In this document: positions 7,967-14,825 of the stretch, piece after piece | Layout of the letters: every line of letters starts with the position of its first letter | Position numbering within the stretch: the stretch's first letter is position 1 | Source of the DNA: JAPPHY01 sp034423135 | Lineage (GTDB): Bacteria > Chloroflexota > Dehalococcoidia > Lucifugimonadales > UBA2985 | Reading direction: 5' to 3' | Length of the DNA stretch: 64,000 nt | Assembly (NCBI GenBank): GCA_034423135.1 | Contig: DAOUJC010000005.1 | Span: 34,359-98,358, forward strand | Made by a program: the position numbers and the translations under genes | The notes under the pieces: generated by a model | Databases searched by the model: none | The model's input: the letters and a program-made list of their open reading frames with translations, nothing else | Told to the model about the DNA's origin: nothing

Positions 7967-8244
7967 TGATAGTCTACGATCTCCACTTCATAAGCGTCGC
8001 TCCTGTCCCAGACGAAGCAGATGCGCCACTGGTCGTTGATGCGAATACTATACTGCCCCTGCCTATCACCTGAGAGGGCTTCCAGTCGGTTGCCCGGAGG
8101 CGTTCTCAGATCGTTCAAGTTGATGGCGTTGTTCAGCATCATCAATTTGCGTTGCGCCCGGCGTTGAATGTCCTCGTGGAATCTGCTGACACGCCGGCGG
8201 TTAGCTATGGACTGAGTATCCCTATCCCGGAAACTCCTTATCAC
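7963..8244 (-). CDS. higB: HigB-family toxin (RelE-like mRNA interferase)
   Basis: Ribosome-dependent mRNA endonuclease of the RelE/HigB fold. From the GTG at 8244 the product has 93 residues and begins with the family motif IRSFRDRDTQ. RRAQRKLMML, then PPGNRLEALSGDR, YSIRINDQWRICF and the terminal VEIVDYH follow, all hallmark HigB segments. The frame is open further upstream but without family similarity. The promoter's expected start point falls at or next to the GTG, so the mRNA may be leaderless. It overlaps higA by four bases. Confidence 0.9.
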   Translation of the reverse strand: MIRSFRDRDTQSIANRRRVSRFHEDIQRRAQRKLMMLNNAINLNDLRTPPGNRLEALSGDRQGQYSIRINDQWRICFVWDRSDAYEVEIVDYH

Positions 8245-8250
8245 GCACCA

Positions 8251-8279
8251 ATAATAGTACGATGCACCATTAAGGTCAA
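8251..8279 (-). promoter_or_regulatory. Promoter for higBA
   Basis: On the minus strand, TTGACC (8274-8279), a 17-base spacer and TATTAT (8251-8256), close to consensus. The distance from the -10 box to the GTG start of higB is only six bases, which implies a leaderless or nearly leaderless transcript. HigA would be expected to repress at this site. Confidence 0.7.
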
Positions 8280-8334
8280 ATGGAGCGTTTCCCGGTCCTG
8301 ACAATGCGGCGGAAAGGCAAACTCACCCGCCCCC

Positions 8335-9183
8335 CTACCCCATGTCCAGGCTGATGTCCAGTGCTCGCACGGAGTGCGTCAGCGCGCCTACTGATATGAG
8401 GTCCACTCCTGTCTCCGCCACCGCTCGCACGGTGTCCAGCGTCACGCCGCCCGACGCCTCCAGCAGCGCCCGGCCGCCCGATATCTCGACCACGCGGCGC
8501 ATCTCATCCGGCGACATGTTGTCCAGCAGCACCACGTCCGCGCCTCCCTCTATCGCCTCGATCGCCTCCTCCACCGTCTCCACCTCGATCTCCACCCGCA
8601 GCGTGTGCGGCGAGCGCTCCCTCGCAAGGTCCACTATCTCCGCCAGCCCAAGCTCACGCGCACGCAGCGCGGCAATGTGATTGTCCTTGATGAGAATGCC
8701 GTCAGCCAGGTTGTAGCGGTGGTTGTGGCCTCCACCCACTCGCACGGCGTACTTCTCCAGCTGTCGCAGGCCGGGCACCGTCTTGCGCGTATCGATGATG
8801 CGGGCCTTCGTGCCTTGGACAGCCTTCACGTATGCGGCCGTAGCCGTAGCGATGCCGCTGAGACGCTGCAGGAAGTTGAGGGCAACGCGCTCCGCCTTCA
8901 GAATGCCGGTCACGCTCCCTTCCAAGTCCGCAACCACGTCGCCGGGCGACACAGGTGCGCCGTCCTCGATGAGGACACGGCTCTGCGTCGATGGGTCGAC
9001 CTGCCGGAACACCTCAAGCGCGACCTCCAGGCCCGCAACGACGCCGTCGGCCTTCACCACAACCGACGCTAGCCCGCGCGCGTCCGGCGGTATGAGCGAG
9101 TCCGTGGTGACGTCGCCGTGGCCGAGGTCCTCCACCAGAGCTCGCTCCACCATGTCACGTATCGAGGAAGTGATTTGCAGCAT
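8335..9183 (-). CDS. nadC: Nicotinate-nucleotide pyrophosphorylase (quinolinate phosphoribosyltransferase)
   Basis: Makes nicotinate mononucleotide from quinolinate and PRPP, the third step of de novo NAD synthesis. The 282-residue product contains the family blocks in order: DLGHGDVTTD, NFLQRLSGIATAT, DTRKTVPGLR, RVGGGHNHRYNL, and ILIKDNH. The C-terminal barrel carries VLLDNMSPDEMR and EASGGVTLDTV. It lies on the same strand as nadA but is separated from it by about 2.1 kb of accessory genes, so the original nadA-nadC operon was probably interrupted. No nadB is seen in the window. Confidence 0.95.
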   Translation of the reverse strand: MLQITSSIRDMVERALVEDLGHGDVTTDSLIPPDARGLASVVVKADGVVAGLEVALEVFRQVDPSTQSRVLIEDGAPVSPGDVVADLEGSVTGILKAERVALNFLQRLSGIATATAAYVKAVQGTKARIIDTRKTVPGLRQLEKYAVRVGGGHNHRYNLADGILIKDNHIAALRARELGLAEIVDLARERSPHTLRVEIEVETVEEAIEAIEGGADVVLLDNMSPDEMRRVVEISGGRALLEASGGVTLDTVRAVAETGVDLISVGALTHSVRALDISLDMG

Positions 9184-9212
9184 ATTAGTGAATTCTGAGC
9201 CTTACAATCTTG

Positions 9213-9467
9213 TCAGCGATACGCTTCACGCCGGTGGCGAGCGGCGAATACGGTTATCACCTGATTCGTGTCGTCGATAGTAAAGAGAACTCTGTAGTCG
9301 CCAACGCGAAGCCGATAACCATCCTGGCCTCTCAGCTTCCTGACATCGCCTCGTCGTGGGCCACTTCTCAGGGCTTCTAGTCCTCGCTCAACTCGTCCAT
9401 GCATCCGTGGCGAAAGTCTGAGAAGATCCGATTCAGCAGCTCTCGTAATACTGAGGCTATACCTCAC
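9213..9467 (-). CDS. RelE/ParE-family toxin
   Basis: An 84-residue toxin of the RelE/ParE superfamily. Visible family features are the N-terminal YSLSITRAAESDLLRL, the GLEALRSGPRRGDVRKL segment with the phosphate-contacting lysine/arginines, then GYRLRVGDYRVLFTIDD and the terminal VFAARHRREAY. The GDYRVLF block is diagnostic of this group. It overlaps the upstream small gene by four bases (ATGA), so the two form a toxin-antitoxin pair with the antitoxin first. It lies just before nadC. Whether it acts on mRNA (RelE-like) or gyrase (ParE-like) cannot be told from sequence alone; the RHRREAY end favours the RelE side. Confidence 0.88.
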   Translation of the reverse strand: MRYSLSITRAAESDLLRLSPRMHGRVERGLEALRSGPRRGDVRKLRGQDGYRLRVGDYRVLFTIDDTNQVITVFAARHRREAYR

Positions 9468-9685
9468 TTCGCCCGCAATCGCTCTTCCCTCTCAGCCAGA
9501 TACTCCTCAAACGGACGAGATTCATCACCCTGGCGCTCTTTGATGAGAGCGATATCGATGACTTCTTCCTGGAGCTCGGGATCCTCCAGTATGCGCTCAA
9601 TCACCATATCCCTCTCCTTCTTGGAGAGGGACTGCAAGGCCATTAGAAAGACCTCTGCCCTGTTTTCCTTGCCGTTAGCCTTCAT
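9464..9685 (-). CDS. Putative antitoxin of the RelE/ParE-type pair
   Basis: A 73-residue, strongly charged helical protein directly upstream of and overlapping the toxin gene. No DNA-binding fold is obvious. The second half (LAEREERLRAK) is a long charged helix suited to wrapping a toxin. LSKKERDMVIERILEDPELQEE resembles small antitoxins paired with ParE-like toxins. Assignment rests mainly on position and size. Confidence 0.7.
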   Translation of the reverse strand: MKANGKENRAEVFLMALQSLSKKERDMVIERILEDPELQEEVIDIALIKERQGDESRPFEEYLAEREERLRAK

Positions 9686-9727
9686 TGCTGCTCCTGCTTG
9701 GTAGAACCTTGGTTACGTCACTGAGCT

Positions 9728-9946
9728 TCAGGTCTCGGTCCCGTTCTCCGGTTGCGAGTTCATTTGCAGGTTCAATTGGGCTATTTGGGCCTCAGCTCTC
9801 TCGAGTGTGGCGAATGCCTGCGCCAACGTCTGCGACCTGGCGCTAGATGCAGTGAGCGGTGATTCGCCGGAGACAAGTCGGGAGTACTGAGCGGCGAGCC
9901 GCCCTACCTCACGCTCCAAATGCGTCATTCTCTCCTCAAGAGTCAT
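9728..9946 (-). CDS. Small coiled-coil protein, function unknown
   Basis: A 72-residue protein with two predicted helical stretches, MTHLEREVGRLAAQYSRL and AFATLERAEAQIAQLNLQM, both with heptad-like leucines. They are joined by a Ser/Ala-rich linker. No family is recognised. It lies 13 bases from the duplicated nadA 3' end, in the position the gene following nadA would have had before the insertion. It may share a transcript with the antitoxin-toxin pair downstream, 42 bases away. Confidence 0.5.
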   Translation of the reverse strand: MTLEERMTHLEREVGRLAAQYSRLVSGESPLTASSARSQTLAQAFATLERAEAQIAQLNLQMNSQPENGTET

Positions 9947-9959
9947 AGTGCCCCACTCC

Positions 9960-10010
9960 CCCTACACCTCTTGCAGCATCCGCTCCAGCGCCACGCGTGC
10001 GTGGTGAGCC
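9960..10010 (-). pseudogene. Duplicate of the nadA 3' end (att-like direct repeat)
   Basis: These 51 bases match 11317-11367, the last 15 codons and stop of nadA, with only three mismatches. They lie in the same orientation. Similarity ends sharply on both sides. The two copies bracket 1.3 kb holding two accessory genes. This looks like the footprint of site-specific insertion, or of a duplication, at the nadA 3' end. Confidence 0.85.
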
Positions 10011-10074
10011 AAACACACCCCCGGCTGGTGTCATCGCAACTCACCCCGCCGCCAGTGCAACCGGTCACGCACGA

Positions 10075-10665
10075 TCAGAGGCCGAATTCCCGCCGTACCT
10101 CGTCAGGAATCACCACAGTGCCGTCCTGCTTCACGTCTACGCCGTGAGCATATCGCAGCAGGTAAGTAGGATTCGCGTCCTCCATCCAGTAGAAGGCTTC
10201 GTGGCGGAAATCAATTGCCTCCCAAGTTGCATATAGTCTCGGCCCTCTAACCGGTGGGGCCAGTAGGAACCTCAGCACGGTGCCCTCCGCGGCCGGAAAC
10301 GGCTTGAGGGAGCGTGCTTCACACCACTCCTCAAATATGGGCCAATGCTCCGCTGACTGTGACAGAGCCAACTGTTGATCTGGATCTTCCGGATGCACCC
10401 TCCAATCGACGGGGAACCCGTGCTCGTCCAATTCCGGCGGTGGCGGACGCCGACCACGCCTGAGGACGTTGCGAAAGAAGGCGCTTCTCGCGTTGTTGAA
10501 CAGGGCCACCGCCATCAGCAAGAGGGGCGCCCTCCTTAGAGTGTGTTCGACTCCACGCGGCGGATTGTCTGAATCGGCATCGAGTGTCAGATATTCAGAG
10601 TCGCTCCTATACTCGCGCCACGGAGGCTCCGGTTCCTTTGGGTGGAGTCGGAAGATTCTCAACAT
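10075..10665 (-). CDS. Unknown protein with an integrase core-binding-like C-terminal half
   Basis: A 196-residue protein with no close family that I recognise. The N-terminal half has charged segments and a short hydrophobic stretch (RRAPLLLMAVALF). The C-terminal half reads HWPIFEEWCEARSLKPFPA followed by EGTVLRFL and ATWEAIDFRHEAF. This spacing resembles the SAM-like core-binding domain of tyrosine recombinases (W..F..WC...G..P.PA..E.V..YL...). The catalytic domain (R-H-R-Y) is absent. It is one of two genes inside the nadA-repeat insert, seven bases from the secreted-protein gene. It could be a recombinase relic or a recruited DNA-binding module; this is inference from motif spacing only. 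Confidence 0.55.
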   Translation of the reverse strand: MLRIFRLHPKEPEPPWREYRSDSEYLTLDADSDNPPRGVEHTLRRAPLLLMAVALFNNARSAFFRNVLRRGRRPPPPELDEHGFPVDWRVHPEDPDQQLALSQSAEHWPIFEEWCEARSLKPFPAAEGTVLRFLLAPPVRGPRLYATWEAIDFRHEAFYWMEDANPTYLLRYAHGVDVKQDGTVVIPDEVRREFGL

Positions 10666-10671
10666 ACACCT

Positions 10672-11274
10672 CTACTGCGAACAGTATACGGTGCCATCCT
10701 GCCAGAATTGACCTGTTAGGTTTTCCGAGATTCCGGAGAAGGTTCTCCCAAAGGCGATTAGCTGATGATCACCCTCCACCTTGTAGTTATACCACGTTCC
10801 TGCTTCGCAGTCCCAGTTGACGTACGCTGTCATCTTTGTGACCGTGCAAGTCGGAGCACCAGCCGCAACTGGACATTGCGAGTACTTGGATGCCACCAAT
10901 TTCCAGCCTGACCAACTCGAACGGTACAGCCTCTGCCAAATGGTCCACACGCTACCTCTTGGAGGATCCAATAGGCAGGCCGTGTGTGACTTGGCTTGGA
11001 TCCAGCCAGGCCCTGGGTCTATAGTCGATTCGTGCGGTCTGTCTGACTTCGCCTTGCATCCCCACGGATTCACGGAGGAGTACGCCGCTGTTCCGTCACC
11101 TGCCGCCGCCCCACCGGAATCAAGCAATTCAGCCTCGGTCTCTAGCGGTTCCTCGATATCTTGCACAGGTATCGCATCCTTGCTGGCTCCTCCCGATACG
11201 ATCGCGACTGTCAATAGCAACACGACCAACAGCGTCTTTCGAGTCCTCTGAACAAACCATGAAGTCGCGGACAT
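10672..11274 (-). CDS. Secreted six-cysteine protein, function unknown
   Basis: A 200-residue protein with an N-terminal signal peptide: positive charges (QRTRK), then a hydrophobic core LLVVLLLTVAIVSGG. The mature part has six cysteines, in WGC, TAC, SQC, TCT, DCE and YCS contexts, which suggests three disulfides in an exported domain. It is rich in Trp, Tyr, Ser and Gly, like small adhesive or carbohydrate-interacting folds, but no family is recognised. It lies between the two copies of the nadA 3' end and is therefore probable mobile cargo. An acidic, low-complexity segment (residues about 35-60) follows the signal. Confidence 0.6.
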   Translation of the reverse strand: MSATSWFVQRTRKTLLVVLLLTVAIVSGGASKDAIPVQDIEEPLETEAELLDSGGAAAGDGTAAYSSVNPWGCKAKSDRPHESTIDPGPGWIQAKSHTACLLDPPRGSVWTIWQRLYRSSWSGWKLVASKYSQCPVAAGAPTCTVTKMTAYVNWDCEAGTWYNYKVEGDHQLIAFGRTFSGISENLTGQFWQDGTVYCSQ

Positions 11275-11316
11275 CGCCCACCTCCTGTACTGGCTGTTCT
11301 AAACCGACTTCAGCTG

Positions 11317-11367
11317 CCCTACACCTCTTGCAGCATCCGCGCAAGCGCCACGCGGGCGTGGTGAGCC
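11317..11367 (-). repeat. nadA 3'-end copy of the direct repeat
   Basis: The partner of 9960-10010 (48 of 51 identical). It covers the last 15 codons and the stop of the intact nadA, plus two bases beyond. Confidence 0.85.
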
Positions 11368-12524
11368 GTCTCGTCGTCGACCGTGATGCGGTTGATCACC
11401 TCGCCGTCCAGTAGCCGCTCCAGCGACCACAGCAGGTACGCCGGGTGCGTCCGGTACATCGTCGAGCACGGGCACACCACCGAGTCCAGGCAGAACACCA
11501 GCTTATCCGGGTGCTCCTGCGCCAGCCGGTTCACCAGGCTGATCTCCGTGCCCACGGCCCACTTGCTGCCGGAAGGCGCCTCGTTGATGGTCTTGATGAT
11601 GAACTCCGTCGAGCCGTCGCAGTCGGCCAGGTCCACCACCTCCCTCACGCACTCCGGGTGTACTATCACGTTGATGTCCGGGTACGCGGCCCTGGCCTTG
11701 TTGATCTGCGCAACGCTGAAGCGCGTGTGCACCGAGCAGTGGCCCTGCCACAGCACGATCTTGGACTCTCTCAGCTTCTCGGGCGTGTGGCCCCCCAGGG
11801 GCTTGAACGGGTTCCACACCACCATCTCCTCCGCCGGTATGCCCAGCTTGAGGCCGGTGTTGCGGCCCAGGTGCTGGTCCGGGAAGAACACCACGCGCTC
11901 GCCCTGCTCGAAGGCCCAGCGCATGACCGCAGGAGCGTTCGACGACGTGCACACGATGCCGTTGTTTCGACCGCACAGCGCCTTGATGGCCGCCGTGGAG
12001 TTCATGTACGTGATGGGTATGATGCCGCCCTCGCCGAGCACCTCCGTCAGGTCGTCCCAGCAGTCCAGCACGTCGTCCGTGCGAGCCATGTCCGACATGG
12101 AGCAGCCGGCCGTGATGTTAGGCAGGATGACCTGCTGGTGCGACGCGCTGAGTATGTCCGCCGTCTCCGCCATGAAGTGTACGCCGCAGAAGACGATGAA
12201 CTCCGCCTGCTCCTGCGCCGCCGCCTGCTGCGACAGCTTCAGCGAGTCGCCCCGGAAGTCGGCGAACTGGATGATCTCGTCGCGCTGGTAGTGGTGGCCC
12301 AGGACCACCAGCCGGTCCGCCAGTATGTCCCTGGCGTATCGGATCCGGCGCGTCAGCTCTTCGCCGCCCATGTGGTGGTATTCGGCCGGTATGCTCTGCC
12401 AGCTGACCACCGCGGCGAACTCCTCCGCCAGAGGTTTGACCTCCAGTGTCTCATCGGTACGGCAGAACGCCGACTGCTCGACCTCCGTAAGAGGAATATA
12501 TGGGGTCTTCTCGGTGGTAGTCAT
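11319..12524 (-). CDS. nadA: Quinolinate synthase
   Basis: Iron-sulfur enzyme that condenses iminoaspartate with dihydroxyacetone phosphate to quinolinate. The 401-residue product has the family blocks VVLGHHYQRDEI, FCGVHFMAETADIL, ITYMNSTAAIKA and FFPDQHLGRNT. The 4Fe-4S ligands appear as the cysteines in FCGV, HPECVREV and the late VVCPCSTMYR block. It starts four bases after miaB, so the two are probably co-transcribed from upstream of the tRNA-Ser gene. Its last 51 bases are duplicated at 9960-10010, so the 3' end may have been regenerated by an inserted element. nadC lies 2.1 kb downstream. Confidence 0.95.
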   Translation of the reverse strand: MTTTEKTPYIPLTEVEQSAFCRTDETLEVKPLAEEFAAVVSWQSIPAEYHHMGGEELTRRIRYARDILADRLVVLGHHYQRDEIIQFADFRGDSLKLSQQAAAQEQAEFIVFCGVHFMAETADILSASHQQVILPNITAGCSMSDMARTDDVLDCWDDLTEVLGEGGIIPITYMNSTAAIKALCGRNNGIVCTSSNAPAVMRWAFEQGERVVFFPDQHLGRNTGLKLGIPAEEMVVWNPFKPLGGHTPEKLRESKIVLWQGHCSVHTRFSVAQINKARAAYPDINVIVHPECVREVVDLADCDGSTEFIIKTINEAPSGSKWAVGTEISLVNRLAQEHPDKLVFCLDSVVCPCSTMYRTHPAYLLWSLERLLDGEVINRITVDDETAHHARVALARMLQEV

Positions 12525-12528
12525 GTGG

Positions 12529-13857
12529 TCACCTCACGCCGCTCTTGACTTGCTCTGCGACCTCGCCCCTCAGCGACCAAGGGCCGGTCTTTTCGACTCG
12601 CACGTCAACAACCTCTCCCGTCAGGTCCTGTTCGTGAGAGAAGTATACCAGTTTATTGCCGCGGGTGCGTCCCTGCCACCCGTCTCGATTGCGTCCCTCC
12701 ACCAGCACCGGCTCGACGCGGCCAGCCAGGCCTGCGTTGATGCTCTCGGCGATGCCTTCCTGCAGCTGCTCGATTGCCTGCACGCGTGCCCGCTTCACCT
12801 CGTGGGGCACGTCGTCGTCCATGCGGCGGTGCGCGATGGTGCCCTCGCGGTCGGAGTAGGCCGCCACGTGCACCTTGTCGAATCTCACGTCGCGAATGAG
12901 GTTCAGCGTAGACCGGAACTCGTCGTCAGTCTCGCCCGGGAAGCCGACTATCACGTCCGTGCTCATCGAGACGCCCGGGATGGCGTCGCGGATGCGGTCC
13001 ACCAGCCGCCGGTAGTCGTCCGAGGCGTAGTTGCGGCGCATGTCCCGCAGCACGCGGTCGTCGCCCGCCTGGAACGGCAGGTTGACGTGCTCGCACACCT
13101 TGGGCAGTGAGGCCACCGCATCGATGATTCGATCGCTCATGTAGTTGGGATGCGAGGTCAGGAAGCGTATGCGCTCCAGGCCGTCAACCTCGTGAATCGA
13201 CTCGAAGAGGTCGGCCAGGTCGGGGCTGTCCGACAGGTCGTGGCCGTAGGCATCGACCGTCTGGCCCAGCAGCGTGACCTCGCGGACGCCCCGGCGCACC
13301 AGCAGCTCAACCTCTCGTGTCACGTCGTCGACGGGGCGGCTCTTCTGCCGGCCCCGGCGGTACGGGATGATGCAGAACGAGCAGAACTCGTCGCAGCCGT
13401 GGATGACCGGCACGTGCGTGGCGATGCTCGGTCGGACGGGCGCCAGGTCGCGCAGACAGCCGTCCACGTCCACACCGAGGCGGCCGCCGATCAGTTCGAT
13501 GAGCGGCTCGTACTGCTGGGGACGCATGAACACGTCCACGTACGGGAATCGCTGCTGGAGCTGTGCCGAGCTTGGGCCCACCATGCACCCCATGAGCGCA
13601 AAAATGCGGTCGGGCTTCGACCGCATCACTGGCTTCAGCGAGGTTATCATGCCGACCACCTTGTCCTCGGCGCTCTGGCGCACCACGCAGCTGTTGAGCA
13701 CGACGACGTCGGCGTCCTGAGGCCGGGCGGTTTCCTCGAGGCCCATGCCTTCGAGCGCGCCGGCGAGCCTTTCGGAGTCGGCTGTGTTCATCTGGCAGCC
13801 GATGGTCCAGATATGATAGCTGGAGGGGCTAGACTGCGTCTGTGGCATCGTGCGCAT
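12529..13857 (-). CDS. miaB: tRNA-2-methylthio-N6-dimethylallyladenosine synthase MiaB
   Basis: Radical-SAM methylthiotransferase that modifies A37 of tRNAs reading UNN codons. From the ATG at 13857 it has 442 residues. The N-terminal UPF0004 domain gives the auxiliary-cluster cysteines in TIGCQMN, NSCVVR and MGCMVG. The radical-SAM triad is HGCDEFCSFCIIPYRRG. A C-terminal TRAM-like segment follows. GCQMN favours MiaB over RimO (GCPKN) and MtaB (GCKVN). The start lies only eight bases after the tRNA-Ser 3' end, so the gene is probably read through the tRNA. A second ATG at 13848 is possible. The open frame extends into the tRNA gene but is not coding there. Confidence 0.93.
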   Translation of the reverse strand: MRTMPQTQSSPSSYHIWTIGCQMNTADSERLAGALEGMGLEETARPQDADVVVLNSCVVRQSAEDKVVGMITSLKPVMRSKPDRIFALMGCMVGPSSAQLQQRFPYVDVFMRPQQYEPLIELIGGRLGVDVDGCLRDLAPVRPSIATHVPVIHGCDEFCSFCIIPYRRGRQKSRPVDDVTREVELLVRRGVREVTLLGQTVDAYGHDLSDSPDLADLFESIHEVDGLERIRFLTSHPNYMSDRIIDAVASLPKVCEHVNLPFQAGDDRVLRDMRRNYASDDYRRLVDRIRDAIPGVSMSTDVIVGFPGETDDEFRSTLNLIRDVRFDKVHVAAYSDREGTIAHRRMDDDVPHEVKRARVQAIEQLQEGIAESINAGLAGRVEPVLVEGRNRDGWQGRTRGNKLVYFSHEQDLTGEVVDVRVEKTGPWSLRGEVAEQVKSGVR

Positions 13858-13865
13858 ACCCCGGT

Positions 13866-13957
13866 TGGCGGAGGGAATGGGATTCGAACCCATGAGAGAG
13901 CTTTCGCCCCCTAACCGCTTAGCAGGCGGCCGCACTAGGCCTCTATGCGATCCCTCC
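13866..13957 (-). tRNA. tRNA-Ser (anticodon GCT), CCA encoded
   Basis: A 92-base class II tRNA. The acceptor stem GGAGGGA pairs perfectly with TCCCTCC, followed by G and an encoded CCA. The anticodon stem encloses the loop CTGCTAA, giving GCU for AGC/AGU codons. It has a long variable arm and a T-arm with GGTTCGAATCC. miaB follows eight bases downstream. A decayed second copy lies at 17369-17452, and the 3.4 kb between them is accessory DNA. Confidence 0.95.
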
Positions 13958-14056
13958 TGCCTATTGACAATACATCATATCAAATTGTGAGGAGGGGGGC
14001 AAGGGGCGCGAAATTCTCTGACAGAAGTGCAAAGTGGATGGGGCGCAAGGTCGCAA

Positions 14057-14305
14057 CTACTTCTTGTACTGCTTCTCCAAGCGCTCCAAGCCATTGCGTC
14101 CAAGTCCGGTCTGCTTGGGGCCGAGGATTTGGCTGAGTGTCGTCTGAGGGATATTCTCGCGCGTATCCTTCACCGTGGTGAATCGCGTCCGGCCTTCCTC
14201 CTGCTTGCGCATCCAGACACCGTGGGGGTTGCTGCGCACTCTCACCCAGCCATCGGCTACGAGAAGCCGAATGAGCTCCTTGCCCGTCACCGGCCTACCC
14301 AGCAA
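14057..14305 (-). CDS. hicA: HicA-like toxin
   Basis: An 82-residue protein of the HicA type (double-stranded-RNA-binding-like mRNA interferase). Visible features are GKELIRLLVADGWVRV at the N-terminus, then RSNPHGVWMRK with the histidine expected in the active site, and a C-terminal helix with TTLSQILG resembling the GTLRSILK segment of the family. It overlaps the upstream HicB-like gene by 11 bases. Antitoxin-first order is the reverse of canonical hicAB but is also found. The C-terminus is extended by about 15 residues. It lies in the tRNA-Ser island. Confidence 0.75.
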   Translation of the reverse strand: MLGRPVTGKELIRLLVADGWVRVRSNPHGVWMRKQEEGRTRFTTVKDTRENIPQTTLSQILGPKQTGLGRNGLERLEKQYKK

Positions 14306-14654
14306 CTTGCGACGGGGGGAGTTTCACGATGCGAGGTTGAAAGTATGGACCGCTCGACACGTCGAATATGTCCACCCAGTTAGCGACCACTGCGGCCTCT
14401 ATGCTTCTCCGCAGCCGTTCAAGATCCAGCTCGGCGGGATTCATTTCAATCCCGTTCTCCGCGAAGAAGCGCTCACGCTCTCCGGCTTCTTCCAGGAGAT
14501 TCAGGTGTTCTTCCACCAATGCCTCCAGATCCGCCGTGACTCTCTCGAAGTTCCTACCGAATGTACTCGTGCCTAACTCGATACAAACGCCTACCCACTT
14601 ACCTTCCTCCCTTGTATACCGGAGCGTTAGTGTCACACTACCTTCTACGGTCAC
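14295..14654 (-). CDS. hicB: HicB-like antitoxin
   Basis: A 119-residue protein with the HicB N-terminal fold (partial RNase H-like): beta strands around LTLRYTREEGKWVGVCIEL, then GTSTFGRNFERVTADLEAL and a long helix EEHLNLLEEAGERERFF. There is no clear C-terminal helix-turn-helix or ribbon-helix-helix domain, so autorepression is uncertain. It starts with GTG and overlaps the HicA-like toxin gene. It lies inside the 3.4-kb segment between the two tRNA-Ser copies. Confidence 0.72.
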   Translation of the reverse strand: MTVEGSVTLTLRYTREEGKWVGVCIELGTSTFGRNFERVTADLEALVEEHLNLLEEAGERERFFAENGIEMNPAELDLERLRRSIEAAVVANWVDIFDVSSGPYFQPRIVKLPPSQVAG

Positions 14655-14825
14655 GGCTCTCCCTTCACACTCGCCTTGGCGATGGGTGTCCCCGCCCTAT
14701 GATCGCCCGGCCTGGCAGGGCTGGGCAGTTGAATCTTATCACGGCGACCTCATGATAACCAATCTCTGCAATCTGTAGGCTGCCGACCGCTGGGTCAAAA
14801 GCAGCCGGGCTCCCAGTGACTTACA

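Noticed and set aside
10075..10665. Functional tyrosine integrase
   Set aside because: Only a core-binding-like segment is visible; there is no R-H-R-Y catalytic domain in this frame or the neighbouring ones.
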